NCBI RefSeq assembly: GCF_011046735.1
Contig: NZ_CP049258.1
Span: 310,001 to 374,000, forward strand
DNA length: 64,000 bases
Source: Nordella sp. HKS 07
Lineage (GTDB): Bacteria; Pseudomonadota; Alphaproteobacteria; Rhizobiales; Aestuariivirgaceae
Reading direction: 5' to 3'
This document shows positions 17,423 through 25,853 of this stretch, in pieces. How positions within the stretch are numbered: the first letter of the stretch is position 1; every line of letters starts with the position of its first letter. A model generated the notes under the pieces. The model was given only the letters and a program-made list of their open reading frames with translations. It was not told the DNA's origin and did no database searches. Position numbers and translations under genes: made by a program.

Positions 17423-18474
17423 CTTACCTCGCCAAACCCAGGCTCCAGCATCCCAAGCTTTCGCAAAATGAGCTGGGACTAACCCACCGCGACTATGAAG
17501 GTGCGGTCTCGACACTGTGTGCGGGTTGTGGTCATGATTCGATCTCGGCCGCCATCATCCAGGCCTGTTTCGAGCTATCGATCCCGCCACACCGCGTCGC
17601 CAAGCTCTCAGGCATCGGCTGCTCCTCAAAGACTCCCAACTACTTCCTTGGTGCGAGCCACGGTTTCAACAGCGTGCATGGCCGCATGCCATCGGTGCTG
17701 ACCGGCGCTGCGCTCGCCAATCGCGACCTCATCTATCTTGGCGTCTCCGGCGACGGCGACTCGGCTTCGATCGGCCTCGGCCAGTTCGCCCATTGCCTGA
17801 GGCGCGGCGTCAACATGACCTATATCGTCGAGAACAACGGCGTTTACGGCCTGACCAAAGGCCAGTTCTCGGCGACCGCCGACAGGGAATCGAAATCGAA
17901 GAGAGGCGCTGCCAACCGCGACTCGCCGATCGATCTCGTGAGCCTCGCGATCCTGCTCGGCGCAACCTTTGTCGGCCGCAGCTTCTCCGGCGATAAGGCG
18001 CAGCTTGTTCCCCTGATCAAGGCGGCGATCGAGCATAAAGGCGCCGCGTTCATCGACAGCATCAGCCCTTGCGTCGCTTTCAACAATCATCCCGAGTCGA
18101 CCAAGAGCTACGATTATGTGCGAGCTCACAACGAGGCCATGAACTTCCTCGACGTGATCGAAGGCCGGGAGCCGGTTGTGGCCGATTACGCGCCGGGCTC
18201 GGTCGTGATCATCCGCCAGCATGAAGGCTCCTATCTCAGACTGCGCAAGATCGAGAGCGGCTATGATCCCACCGACAAGCGTGCGGCCCGCACGCTGCTT
18301 CAGGAGCATGAAGCGAAGGGCGAAATCGTAACGGGGCTTCTTTATCTCGATCCTGAGGCGCAGGATCTGCACGAGCGCTACGGCACCGTCATCAAGCCCC
18401 TCAACGCACTGATCGATGGCGATCTTTGCCCCGGTTCGGACGTCCTCGAGCGCATCAATGCGTCGCTGAGATGA
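17419..18474 (+). CDS. korB: 2-oxoacid:acceptor oxidoreductase, beta subunit (thiamine-diphosphate binding)
   Basis: A 351-residue beta subunit. CAGCGHDSISAAIIQA (near residue 34) and GIGCSSKTPNYF (near residue 75) match the cluster/TPP region. GVSGDGDSASIGLGQFAH...NNGVYGLTKGQ at residues 108-155 is the thiamine-diphosphate/Mg site (GDG...N). ATG overlaps the alpha-subunit stop (ATGA). It completes the three-gene oxidoreductase with the flavoprotein and alpha-gamma subunits. Substrate could be 2-oxoglutarate, pyruvate or a branched-chain oxoacid; the sequence alone does not decide. Its 3' 309 bases are duplicated at 26385-26693. Confidence 0.9.
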   Translation: MTYLAKPRLQHPKLSQNELGLTHRDYEGAVSTLCAGCGHDSISAAIIQACFELSIPPHRVAKLSGIGCSSKTPNYFLGASHGFNSVHGRMPSVLTGAALANRDLIYLGVSGDGDSASIGLGQFAHCLRRGVNMTYIVENNGVYGLTKGQFSATADRESKSKRGAANRDSPIDLVSLAILLGATFVGRSFSGDKAQLVPLIKAAIEHKGAAFIDSISPCVAFNNHPESTKSYDYVRAHNEAMNFLDVIEGREPVVADYAPGSVVIIRQHEGSYLRLRKIESGYDPTDKRAARTLLQEHEAKGEIVTGLLYLDPEAQDLHERYGTVIKPLNALIDGDLCPGSDVLERINASLR

Positions 18475-18720
18475 TAACCCCTTAGATTCGCTGGCCATTC
18501 ACCGCAAGGCTTCTAACCGGCATTCGGTGGCAGACGCACAAATCAGATATGGCGGTGCGCGCTTGATTTGGCGATGCTGAAAGAACCATTCTTCACGAAA
18601 GAGTGGCGCCCGAGTGAGATCGAACTCGTACAGTGAAGCAGTGCCCTGACGCGCGGCGCTAGCACCAATATTGCTGCCCATCGCCCGTCGCATCCTTTTG
18701 CTTCGAGCGATGTCTGCTGA
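18475..18720. other. Spacer inside the duplicated segment, no gene seen
   Basis: About 245 bp after korB. Short frames exist on both strands but none has a recognisable domain or ribosome-binding site. The same spacer follows the korB tail duplicate at 26694-26940 with a few substitutions and one or two indels, which do not preserve a reading frame. Confidence 0.5.
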
Positions 18721-18832
18721 TGGCCCATCGCGTCATTTCGCTGCGCTGCGGAATTTGGCCGCTATCGGGGAATAGCGGACATGGCGAGACATGCTGCTGG
18801 CTCGATCCGGTCGCGAACGACCCGTAGCGGCC
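18721..18832 (+). repeat. Repeat A, copy 2 (full length)
   Basis: Starts TGGCCCATCGCGTCATTTCG, then GCTGCGGAATTTGG, the CGCTATCGGGG block, GCTGCTGGCTCGATCCGG and GCGAACGACCCGTAGCGG. Its left neighbour GTCTGCTGA resembles the left flank of both IS copies, so this looks like an uninterrupted IS target. Confidence 0.8.
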
Positions 18833-18908
18833 ATGAGTCACGATAGACTCGCCACCGTGGCGTCTATACAATCGATTCCACTGCGGTCTCTGAAATCAGT
18901 CGCGCCAT

Positions 18909-20630
18909 ATGGTCGAAGAACGCACTCAGCGCCGTCTTGCCGCAATCCTCGCTGCCGACGTGGTCGGTTTCAGCCGGCTGATGGGAGCCGATGAGTCCGG
19001 CGCCATGGCCGCGCTCAAGGTCCGGCGCAAAGACGTATTGGACCCACTGGTCGCCAAGCATCAGGGGCGCATCTTCAAAACCACCGGGGATGGCGTGCTG
19101 ATCGAGTTCGCCAGCGCTGTCAATGCCGTGCAATGCGCCGTCGAGCTACAACAGGGGATGGCTATTGCCAATAGCGGTAAACCCGAGGATTACCACATCG
19201 TCCTGCGCATAGGCGTAAATCTTGGCGACGTAATTGTCGAAGGCAGCGACCTCTATGGCGACGGTATTAACATCGCGGCGCGATTGGAATCCGTCGCCGA
19301 GCCGGGCGGTATTTTGGTCTCAAGCGCAGTCCATGACCATGTCGGGACCAAGATCAAGGTCGGCTTCAAGGATATGGGCGTGCAGACGTTGAAAAACATC
19401 GCCCAGCCGGTGCGCGCCTATCGCGTCACTAACACTCCGACAATCGAAGTCGCGGCACCGAAGTCTGTACCAGATAAACTCTCGATTGCCGTGCTGCCGT
19501 TCACCAACATGTCGGGCGATCCAGAGCAGCAGTATTTTAGCGATGGCATCACCGAGGACATCATTACTGAGCTGGCGCGCGATCGCTCACTGCTCGTCAT
19601 TGCGCGTAACGCCTGTTTCCAATTTCGGGGCCCTGCAGCGGACATCGCTGCAGTACGACGAGCGCTCGGCGTGCGATACATCGTCGAAGGGAGCGTGCGC
19701 AGGACGGGAGATCGCATTCGGGTAACAGCACAGCTGATCGATGCTGTGAGTCAGAGCCATCTCTGGGCAGAGCGGTATGATCGCAATATTCAGGATATTT
19801 TCACCGTCCAGGACGAAGTGACCCGCGCGATTGTGGCAACGTTGCTTGGCCGCCTCTTAACCATCGGGGCCGAGTATTCCCGTCACAAGCCGACCAAGGA
19901 TTGGGTCGCCTACGACTACTTCCTGCAGGGACGGAACTGTGACTATCACTACGATCTCAAACAATCTGTCGAATTGTTCCGGCGCGCCACTGAGCTCGAT
20001 CCCGACTTCGCCCAGGCTCATGCCTGGTTGGCCAGTCAGTTGTGCTTCCGCTATTTGCTCGACGAAAGCCCGGAGACGATCGAGGAGGCGGCAGTACACG
20101 CTCAGAGAGCGTTGGCACTCAATGAGAATGATGCATACGCGCACAACAGCATGGGATGGGCTGCCCTTCGGAGGAGGGAATTCGATCTCGCCGGCCAACA
20201 CTTCGATCAGGCTGTCAACCTCAGCCCGCATGACGTGAGCATGGCAGTGGATTGGGCCAACTGGCTGATGTATGTGAACAGATTGGATGATGCACTGGGT
20301 TATCTGGGTGATCTCCTGCAGCGCGATTCCTATCCTCCGACCTACATCTGGGAGGTGCGCGGTCAGACGCAGTACTTTCTGAGGCGCCACGAAGAGGCGA
20401 TCGCCTCGCTCCGGCGGATGCACGGCAAGCACTTCTGGACGCCAATGTTTCGGGCCGCAGCGTTCGCTCAACTGGGGCAAGAAACAGAGGCGCGGCGCGA
20501 GCTGGGTGACTTTCTTGAGGCTAGGCCGAAAGCGTCGCTCGATTCTGTGGCAAAGAAACTGGGCTATGCCGACAAAGCGCTGGGCGATCACCTGCTTGAT
20601 GGACTGCGCAAAGCGGGGCTTCCGGAGTAG
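18909..20630 (+). CDS. Class III adenylate/guanylate cyclase with TolB-like and TPR domains (paralogue 1)
   Basis: A 573-residue soluble cyclase. Residues 7-175 are the catalytic domain: metal-binding Asp in AADVVGFSRLM and in TTGDGVLIEF, the purine-site Lys in GRIFKTTGDG, and YGDGINIAARLE with the ribose-orienting Asn and catalytic Arg. Residues 195-320 are a FlgO/TolB-like domain (IAVLPFTNMSGDPEQQYF, ITEDIITELAR). The rest is TPR-like helices ending GLRKAGLPE, a tail shared by all four paralogues here. It makes cAMP or cGMP and the TPR part probably takes a protein signal. The upstream 500 bp is the duplicated korB-tail spacer. It is the most divergent of the four in the TolB part. Confidence 0.9.
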   Translation: MVEERTQRRLAAILAADVVGFSRLMGADESGAMAALKVRRKDVLDPLVAKHQGRIFKTTGDGVLIEFASAVNAVQCAVELQQGMAIANSGKPEDYHIVLRIGVNLGDVIVEGSDLYGDGINIAARLESVAEPGGILVSSAVHDHVGTKIKVGFKDMGVQTLKNIAQPVRAYRVTNTPTIEVAAPKSVPDKLSIAVLPFTNMSGDPEQQYFSDGITEDIITELARDRSLLVIARNACFQFRGPAADIAAVRRALGVRYIVEGSVRRTGDRIRVTAQLIDAVSQSHLWAERYDRNIQDIFTVQDEVTRAIVATLLGRLLTIGAEYSRHKPTKDWVAYDYFLQGRNCDYHYDLKQSVELFRRATELDPDFAQAHAWLASQLCFRYLLDESPETIEEAAVHAQRALALNENDAYAHNSMGWAALRRREFDLAGQHFDQAVNLSPHDVSMAVDWANWLMYVNRLDDALGYLGDLLQRDSYPPTYIWEVRGQTQYFLRRHEEAIASLRRMHGKHFWTPMFRAAAFAQLGQETEARRELGDFLEARPKASLDSVAKKLGYADKALGDHLLDGLRKAGLPE

Positions 20631-20656
20631 CCTCAGCTCCGCGGTCGCTGTGGTCC

Positions 20657-20770
20657 GGTTGTGGCCCTAAGACGACATCCCAGCTAGCAAATGCGATGCC
20701 CGGTTCTGAGGGGAAAGCTGCCGTACAGCGGACATGGTCATGAAGTCCGAATCTGACCCGAAGCGGTCCG
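20657..20770 (+). repeat. Repeat B, copy 1
   Basis: GTGGCCCTAAGACGACATCCCAG, then GAGGGGAAAGCTGCCGT, AGCGGACATGGTCATGAAG and TCCGAATCTGACCCGAAGCGG (split here; contiguous in the sequence). It matches 21884-21993 in the same direction and shares the AGCGGACAT...TGACCC...AGCGG end with repeat A. It flanks the deacetylase gene. Confidence 0.75.
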
Positions 20771-20787
20771 CGCCGCGACAACGCGGC

Positions 20788-21783
20788 CTATTCCGCGGCG
20801 TCCCGCAATTCGGGAATTGTGTCCTCGTAGTAGGGAATCCGGTCGATCCGCGGCTGCCAGGTTCCCTCGGCAATGCAGGCCTGGGCGTGCCGTGCGATCT
20901 CCTCCATAGGGGCGAACCAGATGCGCTTCTTCGTTAGCATGTCCTCGATCATGCGGGCCATGCGAACGCAGCGCGATAATCGGCCGGTCACGAATGGATG
21001 CCAGACGCCGATCCATAGGCCGCCGTGGTCATAGGCCGCTTCGAATTCAGCCCAATAGCAGGCGAAGGCCTCGTCGGGAGACTTCACGGGCATCCGATAG
21101 TCGATGTCGAAGGAGTGGACGAAGTGCGGCCAATCGTCGAGCGCAACATGGGACGGCAGCTCCACGACGTCTCCGTTTTTCGTCCGCAGGACATAGGGCA
21201 CATCGTCGCCCATCAGGCTGGCGTCGTAGACGAGGCCCTCCTCGGCCAGCAGCTCGGGCGAATATTGCGAGGCCTTGTAGACCGGTGCCCGCCAGCCGCG
21301 CGGACGCCTGCCCGTCATCTTGGCGATGACGTCGATTTGGCGTCGCAGCCAGTAGTGTTCGCGCTCGCGCGTCAGCTTGTTCGGCTCCTCATGTAGGTAG
21401 CCGTGGGCGGCAATCTCGTGTCCGTCCTTCAGGATCATCTCGACCAGGTGCGGGTAGCGCTCCATGCACCAGGCCGGATAGAAGAAGGTCTGCTTCAGGC
21501 TGTAGTGCCGGAACACCTCCAGGATGCGTGGCACCGCAATCTCGTCGTAGCGCAACCAAGAGAGGGCAGAGAGCATCTTCGGCGCCTGCTCGGGCTGTTC
21601 GAGATGCAGGAAGCTGTCGGTGTCGATGTCGAAGGTGATGGCGACGGCGCATCGTGCTCCATTCGGCCAGGGCAAGGGATTGGCGATCAGCGATTTCACG
21701 GCGGCGCGTTGCGATGGCTTGCGGGCGATTTTACGGACCATGGGGGGCGATCCTTCGGTGGCAAATCCGTGCCAATTATCCAC
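20788..21783 (-). CDS. Polysaccharide deacetylase family protein
   Basis: A 331-residue NodB-fold hydrolase. AVAITFDIDTDSF (metal Asp pair, near residue 47), FFYPAWCMERYP, and GHEIAAHGYLHEEP (metal His pair near residue 127) mark the family. WRAPVYKASQYSPELLAEEGLVYDASL is the next motif. This layout matches the cytosolic PuuE/allantoinase-like branch that cleaves C-N bonds of small molecules, so it may not act on polysaccharide. No signal peptide is seen. Start may be 21783 or ATG 21741 (MVRKIARK). It is alone on the minus strand and flanked by two direct copies of repeat B. Confidence 0.85.
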   Translation of the reverse strand: MDNWHGFATEGSPPMVRKIARKPSQRAAVKSLIANPLPWPNGARCAVAITFDIDTDSFLHLEQPEQAPKMLSALSWLRYDEIAVPRILEVFRHYSLKQTFFYPAWCMERYPHLVEMILKDGHEIAAHGYLHEEPNKLTREREHYWLRRQIDVIAKMTGRRPRGWRAPVYKASQYSPELLAEEGLVYDASLMGDDVPYVLRTKNGDVVELPSHVALDDWPHFVHSFDIDYRMPVKSPDEAFACYWAEFEAAYDHGGLWIGVWHPFVTGRLSRCVRMARMIEDMLTKKRIWFAPMEEIARHAQACIAEGTWQPRIDRIPYYEDTIPELRDAAE

Positions 21784-22111
21784 GAGCGGAAAGAGTTAGC
21801 AATAGCGGCGGATGGCAGGCCCAGCCAAAGACAAGGCGTGGACGAGCCCCTGTTAGGATCCCTCGAAGGTGTGGAAATGGCCCTATAAGGCGACATCCCA
21901 GTTATCAATTGCCATGCCGGGTTTTGAGGGGAAAGCTGCCGTGCAGCGGACATAATCATGAAGTCCGAATCTGACCCATAGCGGACATAGTCCGTTCATC
22001 CCCAAGCGATCAATCTGCATCAATTTGCCTGGGTCTCGCTTCGTTTTGTACTTTGACGTAGCATTCCGTTGGGTTGACTCGGGCCACCGGCAAAAACAGG
22101 GACTGGGAGCG
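21784..22111. other. Intergenic region with repeat B
   Basis: About 330 bp. A repeat-B copy fills 21884-21993. The remaining sequence shows no gene. It separates the deacetylase from the truncated sulfotransferase. Confidence 0.5.
21884..21993 (+). repeat. Repeat B, copy 2
   Basis: Same order of blocks as at 20657-20770 (GGCGACATCCCAG, GAGGGGAAAGCTGCCGT, AGCGGACATAATCATGAAG, TCCGAATCTGACCCATAGCGG), with scattered substitutions. The two copies are direct repeats around the deacetylase gene. Confidence 0.75.
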
Positions 22112-22600
22112 ATGAATGGCGAGCGAGCCGTTGTTTTGGCATCTGCAACCGCGGACTACCGTGGAGATGTGATAACGCCCGAGCGTTGGTCCACATGGGA
22201 GCCGCGAAAAGGCGACATTGTGGTCTGTACTCCTCTTAAATGCGGCACAACGTGGACACAGACGATCCTTGCAATGCTCCTTCACGGCGGACGAAATATA
22301 CCAGACCATGTTCACGCGATCTCGCCTTGGGTAGATGCGGCGCTCGGCGACGCGGAAGAGGTGGCGAGCGCCCTCGCGCGGCAACGCGGTCGCCGGGTGG
22401 TGAAAACCCATACACCGGCAGATGGCTTTCCCGTCTGGGACGGTGTGACGGTTGTCGCCGTATATCGTCATCCGCTCGACATGTTCTTTTCTCTCCGCAA
22501 ACATGCCTTGAACAGGAAGAACGCTCCTGATCATCCCATGCAACGCACGAGTAGTCTACCCGGCGCAAGTCCTGATTATCTGTACAGGGGTGGATTTTAG
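22112..22600 (+). pseudogene. Sulfotransferase, N-terminal fragment
   Basis: An open frame of 162 codons from ATG 22112 (GGGAG upstream). KGDIVVCTPLKCGTTWTQTIL carries the 5'-phosphosulfate loop (usual form YPKCGTTW; here Pro-Leu-Lys replaces it partly). VVAVYRHPLDMFFSLRKH is the 3'-phosphate motif. Homology stops near DHPM (about base 22545) and the last ~20 residues are unrelated. Family members are 250-300 residues, so about half the protein, including the PAPS-binding C-terminal part, is missing. It is probably non-functional. A longer frame upstream to 22025 exists but the extra residues do not look coding. Confidence 0.75.
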
Positions 22601-22825
22601 CAAGCGCAAGAGACCGCTGGCGGACAAACTGAGAATTTATCTTCGCAATCCGCAAGCGAAGAAAGGGTCATCTCGCCTTTTTTCATGGGCACGATCTTGC
22701 CGGCAGTCTTCGGCTCGCAGAATGCTGCCCAGGTGTCCATAATGCTGACCGAGGCTGCTGACGGGGCACCCTCATGCGAGAAGCCACCAGCCGACGAATT
22801 TGCCATCCGACACTGGTTTCTTCGT

Positions 22826-23326
22826 TCACTGTCCAGGATTGATACCGTCGGTCAGAATGAAATTCAACGGGCCCTTCTTGATCGTGAGCGACTTGGAGTG
22901 CTTAGGCCTAGGTTTGTTGTTATTGCTGTTGTTGCCGCTGTTGTTGCTGTCGCCGTTGTTGTTGCTGTTGCCGTTGTTGTTGGCTGCTCCCGTGGAGTTC
23001 CAGCCAAAGGACCACTCAATGCCAGGAGTGGAAGCTGGCGGCGGCCCCTTTTTCGAAACCGTCTTCTGCCCCGATTTCTTCTTGGCGGTCCCCTTGGGAG
23101 GCTTGCTGCTTACGGCAGTGTCCTTCTTGAATTCAAATCGGAATTCAAAGAGCCCGTTCTGTTGGGCATAGGCGGGGGACAGAAAAGCGGGGGCGACTAG
23201 AAAAGCGGCTACCACAGACGCGCAGCTCCAGCATTTGAATGCCGGACGGAAGTGCCAAATCGCGCTATGGGTCATCGATCTGAATATGGTGAGATTTGCC
23301 AGATGCTTGAGCATGACAGTCTCCAT
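22826..23326 (-). CDS. Secreted Asn-rich low-complexity protein
   Basis: A 166-codon frame; the likely start is one of the Met codons at 23326, 23311 or 23272. A signal peptide is visible (VVAAFLVAPAFLSPAYA, cleavage before QQNG near residue 54). The mature part has a Lys-rich FEFRFEFKKD segment, Lys/Ser/Pro stretches, a run of Asn/Gly/Ser repeats (residues about 112-136) and a basic tail. The Asn run is encoded by GTTATT/GTTGCT-like triplets on the plus strand at 22914-22984, a microsatellite able to change length. No known domain is recognised. It sits between gene fragments, so recent arrival is possible. Confidence 0.55.
   Translation of the reverse strand: METVMLKHLANLTIFRSMTHSAIWHFRPAFKCWSCASVVAAFLVAPAFLSPAYAQQNGLFEFRFEFKKDTAVSSKPPKGTAKKKSGQKTVSKKGPPPASTPGIEWSFGWNSTGAANNNGNSNNNGDSNNSGNNSNNNKPRPKHSKSLTIKKGPLNFILTDGINPGQ
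22914..22984 (-). repeat. Triplet microsatellite (AAC/AGC/GGC units)
   Basis: About 70 bases made of imperfect triplets (plus strand TTGTTGTTATTGCTGTTG and so on). They encode the Asn/Gly/Ser tract of the secreted protein at 22826-23326. Unit number may vary by slippage without breaking the frame. Confidence 0.7.
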
Positions 23327-23476
23327 TTCAAGACTTCGAAAACGGATAGATCATAAGGCGTGATGCTGGAGAGCGCTGTGGGCAAAGTCACAAGAGGAAT
23401 GGCTCTGCGTTGCCTTGCAGAAATGGCGGGGAATAGCTCTCTTCGGGGCCGCCCGCCCCTCGTCCTAGTCCCCGCG

Positions 23477-23947
23477 CTACTCCACGACCAAGGCTGGCAC
23501 CGCGTGGACACGTGTCACGGGCGGCAGGTTCCATTTGCCGGTAAGAGCGTCCGCCTTCGGGCTGTAGAGCCGCACGGTCAGGTTGAACCCGCTGGTCGGA
23601 GCTGGCAGCCAGTTGGCCTCCAAATCCTTTCCCGGGCTCTCGTTTTGGAAGTAGAGGTCGAGCGAGCCATCGGCATTGAACTTGAACGGCATCCAACTGC
23701 TAACGGCAAAGCGGTTGAGCTCGTTGGGTACCTGGAAGCCGTCGAGATCGTACAGCGTCACCGACTAAAATGCGTTCACCGGCGGGAGGCCGGCCTGCTC
23801 GAAGTGAAGTATGTACTTGTTGGCTCCCTTGAGTGGCTTGCTTGTCTCATCACCAAGGTTCAGGGGGTAGATCGCATCCTCCGGGAGGTTTGCGCCGAGC
23901 CCAATCTGAGCGACGATGGCCCGCTTCAGATACCGTTTATTGTACAG
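23477..23947 (-). pseudogene. DUF1254/DUF1214 protein, C-terminal fragment with in-frame stop
   Basis: The minus frame reads KRAIVAQIGLGANLPEDAIYP, LNLGDETSKPLKGANKYIL, HFEQAGLPPVNAF, then TAG at 23765-23767, then SVTLYDLDGFQVPNELNRFA and NESPGKDLEANWLPAP, ending with a Val-Val-Glu tail at 23477. This is the C-terminal DUF1214 half of a DUF1254 protein, where PPVNAFWSVTLYD is the usual reading, so TGG has become TAG. A stop at 23948-23950 also closes the frame upstream. The N-terminal DUF1254 half is absent. It is a double-damaged remnant. Confidence 0.8.
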
Positions 23948-24071
23948 TCAATAACGATCTCGTAAGCCTTTGATCTGCCTCGGCCTGGCTCAGGGATTTT
24001 CGAGAGGGTTTTCTGTACACGTCAAAGTTTGTCCATTATCGTCACAAGAGGTGCTTGGAGGGCTCCCCCCA

Positions 24072-25820
24072 ATGACCACCAACCGCCGCCTCGCCGCGAT
24101 CATGGTAGCCGACGTCGTCGGCTACTCGCGATTGATGGAGGCTGACGAGACAGGGACGCTGGCGACGCTACGAGAGAGACGAAAGGCGGTACTGGAGCCC
24201 GTGGTCAAGGCGCATGGCGGTCGGATCGTCAAGGTCATGGGCGATGGGGTATTGGTTGAATTTGCGAGCGCCGTGAATGCGGTTCAGGGAGCGCTTGAAC
24301 TCCAGAAGAAGATGGCAGAGGCAAATGAAGGGGTGGCCGAGGGGCGCCGCATTCTGTTGCGCATCGGCATCAATCTTGGCGATGTTATCGGCGAGGGTTC
24401 CGACATCTATGGCGATGGCGTCAATATCGCGGCGCGGCTGGAGCCACTGGCGGAGCCCGGTGGGGTAGTGATCTCGGGCGCCGTGCATGATCAAGTTCGC
24501 GGAAAAGTAGATGTTATTTTCGAAGATGCGGGTACGCAGCAACTCAAAAACATCGCCATGCCAGTTCGCGTTTCTCGGGTTCAGGCTGGCGCACAAAAGG
24601 TGCTGACCAAGCCTGCATTGGCACTTCCCGATAAGCCGTCGATCGTTGTATTGCCGTTTCAAAATATGAGTGGCGATCCTGAGCAGGAGTATTTCGCCGA
24701 TGGCATGGTAGAGGAGATCATCACCGCACTCTCACGCTTTAAGGCACTATTCGTCATCGCCCGGAATTCGAGTTTCACCTACAAGGGTCGCGCCGTTGAT
24801 GTGAAGCAGGTTGGGCAGGAACTCGGCGTGCAATACATGCTCGAAGGCAGCGTCCGTAAAGCCGGCAACCGAGTACGCATCACGGGACAGCTGGTTGATA
24901 CTACGACAGGAGCGAACCTCTGGGGTGACCGCTTTGAAGGTGGCCTCGAAGATATATTTGAACTCCAGGACCAGGTCACCGCGAGCGTTGTCGGTGCCAT
25001 TGCCCCGAAGCTTGAGCAGGCAGAGATGGCGCGGTCCAAGCGCAAGCCGACCGAAAATCTCGATGCTTACGACTACTATTTGCGCGGAATGGCGGCACTA
25101 TTCAAATGGACGAAAGAGGCGAACCAAGAGGCACTTGATTGTTTCAATCGGGCCATCGAGAACGACCGAACGTTTGCGTCCGCCTATGGCATGGCAGCGC
25201 GCTGTATGGCTCAACGAAAAACCAGTGGCTGGATGATTGCGGAAAGCGAAATTTCCCAGACCGCTGAGCTGGTCAGCCGCGCAGCTGATCAGGGACGGGA
25301 CGACGCGGTAGCGCTTTGCAGCGCGGGTTTTGCGCTAGGCTATGTCGTTGGCGATATTGAGGGCGGTAATGCGATGATCGATAAGGCGCTCGATCTAAAT
25401 CCCAACCTGGCCTGGGCTTGGTATTTTGGTGCTTGGGCAAAGATCTGGCTCGGGCAATTGGAGACGGCCCTGGATCGGGCTGGTCGAGCATTGCGCTTGA
25501 GCCCTTATGACGCTCACAGTTTTAACATGAAGGGTGCCGTGTCCTATGCTCATTTTTTTGCTGGCCGTTACCCCGAGGCGCTATCATGGGCAGAAGCTGC
25601 GCTCCGGGATCGGCCCAATCATCCTGCCGCTTTGCGAGTGTTGGCAGCAACCCACGCCTTGATGGGAAGGAAAGAGCAAGCAGCGCAGGCGATCCAACGG
25701 ATCCACGAAGTGGATCCCAATTTCAAGCTATCTAATCTGCGCTACATTATACCGGTTCGGCGACCCGAAGATATCGCCAGAATTGAGGCGGGTCTACGGG
25801 AGGCGGGGTTGCCGGAATGA
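24072..25820 (+). CDS. Class III adenylate/guanylate cyclase with TolB-like and TPR domains (paralogue 2)
   Basis: A 582-residue protein from ATG 24072 (MTTNRRLAAIMVADVVGYSR); the frame is open 34 codons further upstream but those residues are unlike the family. Catalytic features are ADVVGYSRLMEAD, VMGDGVLVEFASAVNAV and IYGDGVNIAARLE. The TolB-like domain starts IVVLPFQNMSGDPEQEYFADG (near residue 195) and includes VIARNSSFTYKGRAVDV. TPR-like repeats follow KPTENLDAYDYYLRG, ending GLREAGLPE. It is close to paralogues 3 and 4. It follows the DUF1254 remnant by 124 bases with no other gene between. Confidence 0.9.
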   Translation: MTTNRRLAAIMVADVVGYSRLMEADETGTLATLRERRKAVLEPVVKAHGGRIVKVMGDGVLVEFASAVNAVQGALELQKKMAEANEGVAEGRRILLRIGINLGDVIGEGSDIYGDGVNIAARLEPLAEPGGVVISGAVHDQVRGKVDVIFEDAGTQQLKNIAMPVRVSRVQAGAQKVLTKPALALPDKPSIVVLPFQNMSGDPEQEYFADGMVEEIITALSRFKALFVIARNSSFTYKGRAVDVKQVGQELGVQYMLEGSVRKAGNRVRITGQLVDTTTGANLWGDRFEGGLEDIFELQDQVTASVVGAIAPKLEQAEMARSKRKPTENLDAYDYYLRGMAALFKWTKEANQEALDCFNRAIENDRTFASAYGMAARCMAQRKTSGWMIAESEISQTAELVSRAADQGRDDAVALCSAGFALGYVVGDIEGGNAMIDKALDLNPNLAWAWYFGAWAKIWLGQLETALDRAGRALRLSPYDAHSFNMKGAVSYAHFFAGRYPEALSWAEAALRDRPNHPAALRVLAATHALMGRKEQAAQAIQRIHEVDPNFKLSNLRYIIPVRRPEDIARIEAGLREAGLPE

Positions 25821-25853
25821 GCGCCAACCGCCGGGTGACCGAGCCACCGGAAA

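Larger units (their letters stand above)
18166..18832 (+). repeat. Duplicated segment, copy 1 (korB 3' end plus spacer)
   Basis: Nearly identical to 26385-27052 (constant offset 8219 up to the korB stop, then one or two small indels). It covers the last 309 bases of korB, a 240-bp spacer and a full repeat A. Both copies end just upstream of an adenylate cyclase gene in the same orientation. Confidence 0.9.

Noticed and set aside
22915-22985. Possible CRISPR-like array from regular repeats
   Set aside because: The units are triplets inside a coding frame, with no spacers; it is a microsatellite.
22685-23200. Plus-strand frame with a Val/Ala-rich core
   Set aside because: It is the antisense of the Asn-rich secreted protein; the Val/Ala run mirrors the triplet repeat.
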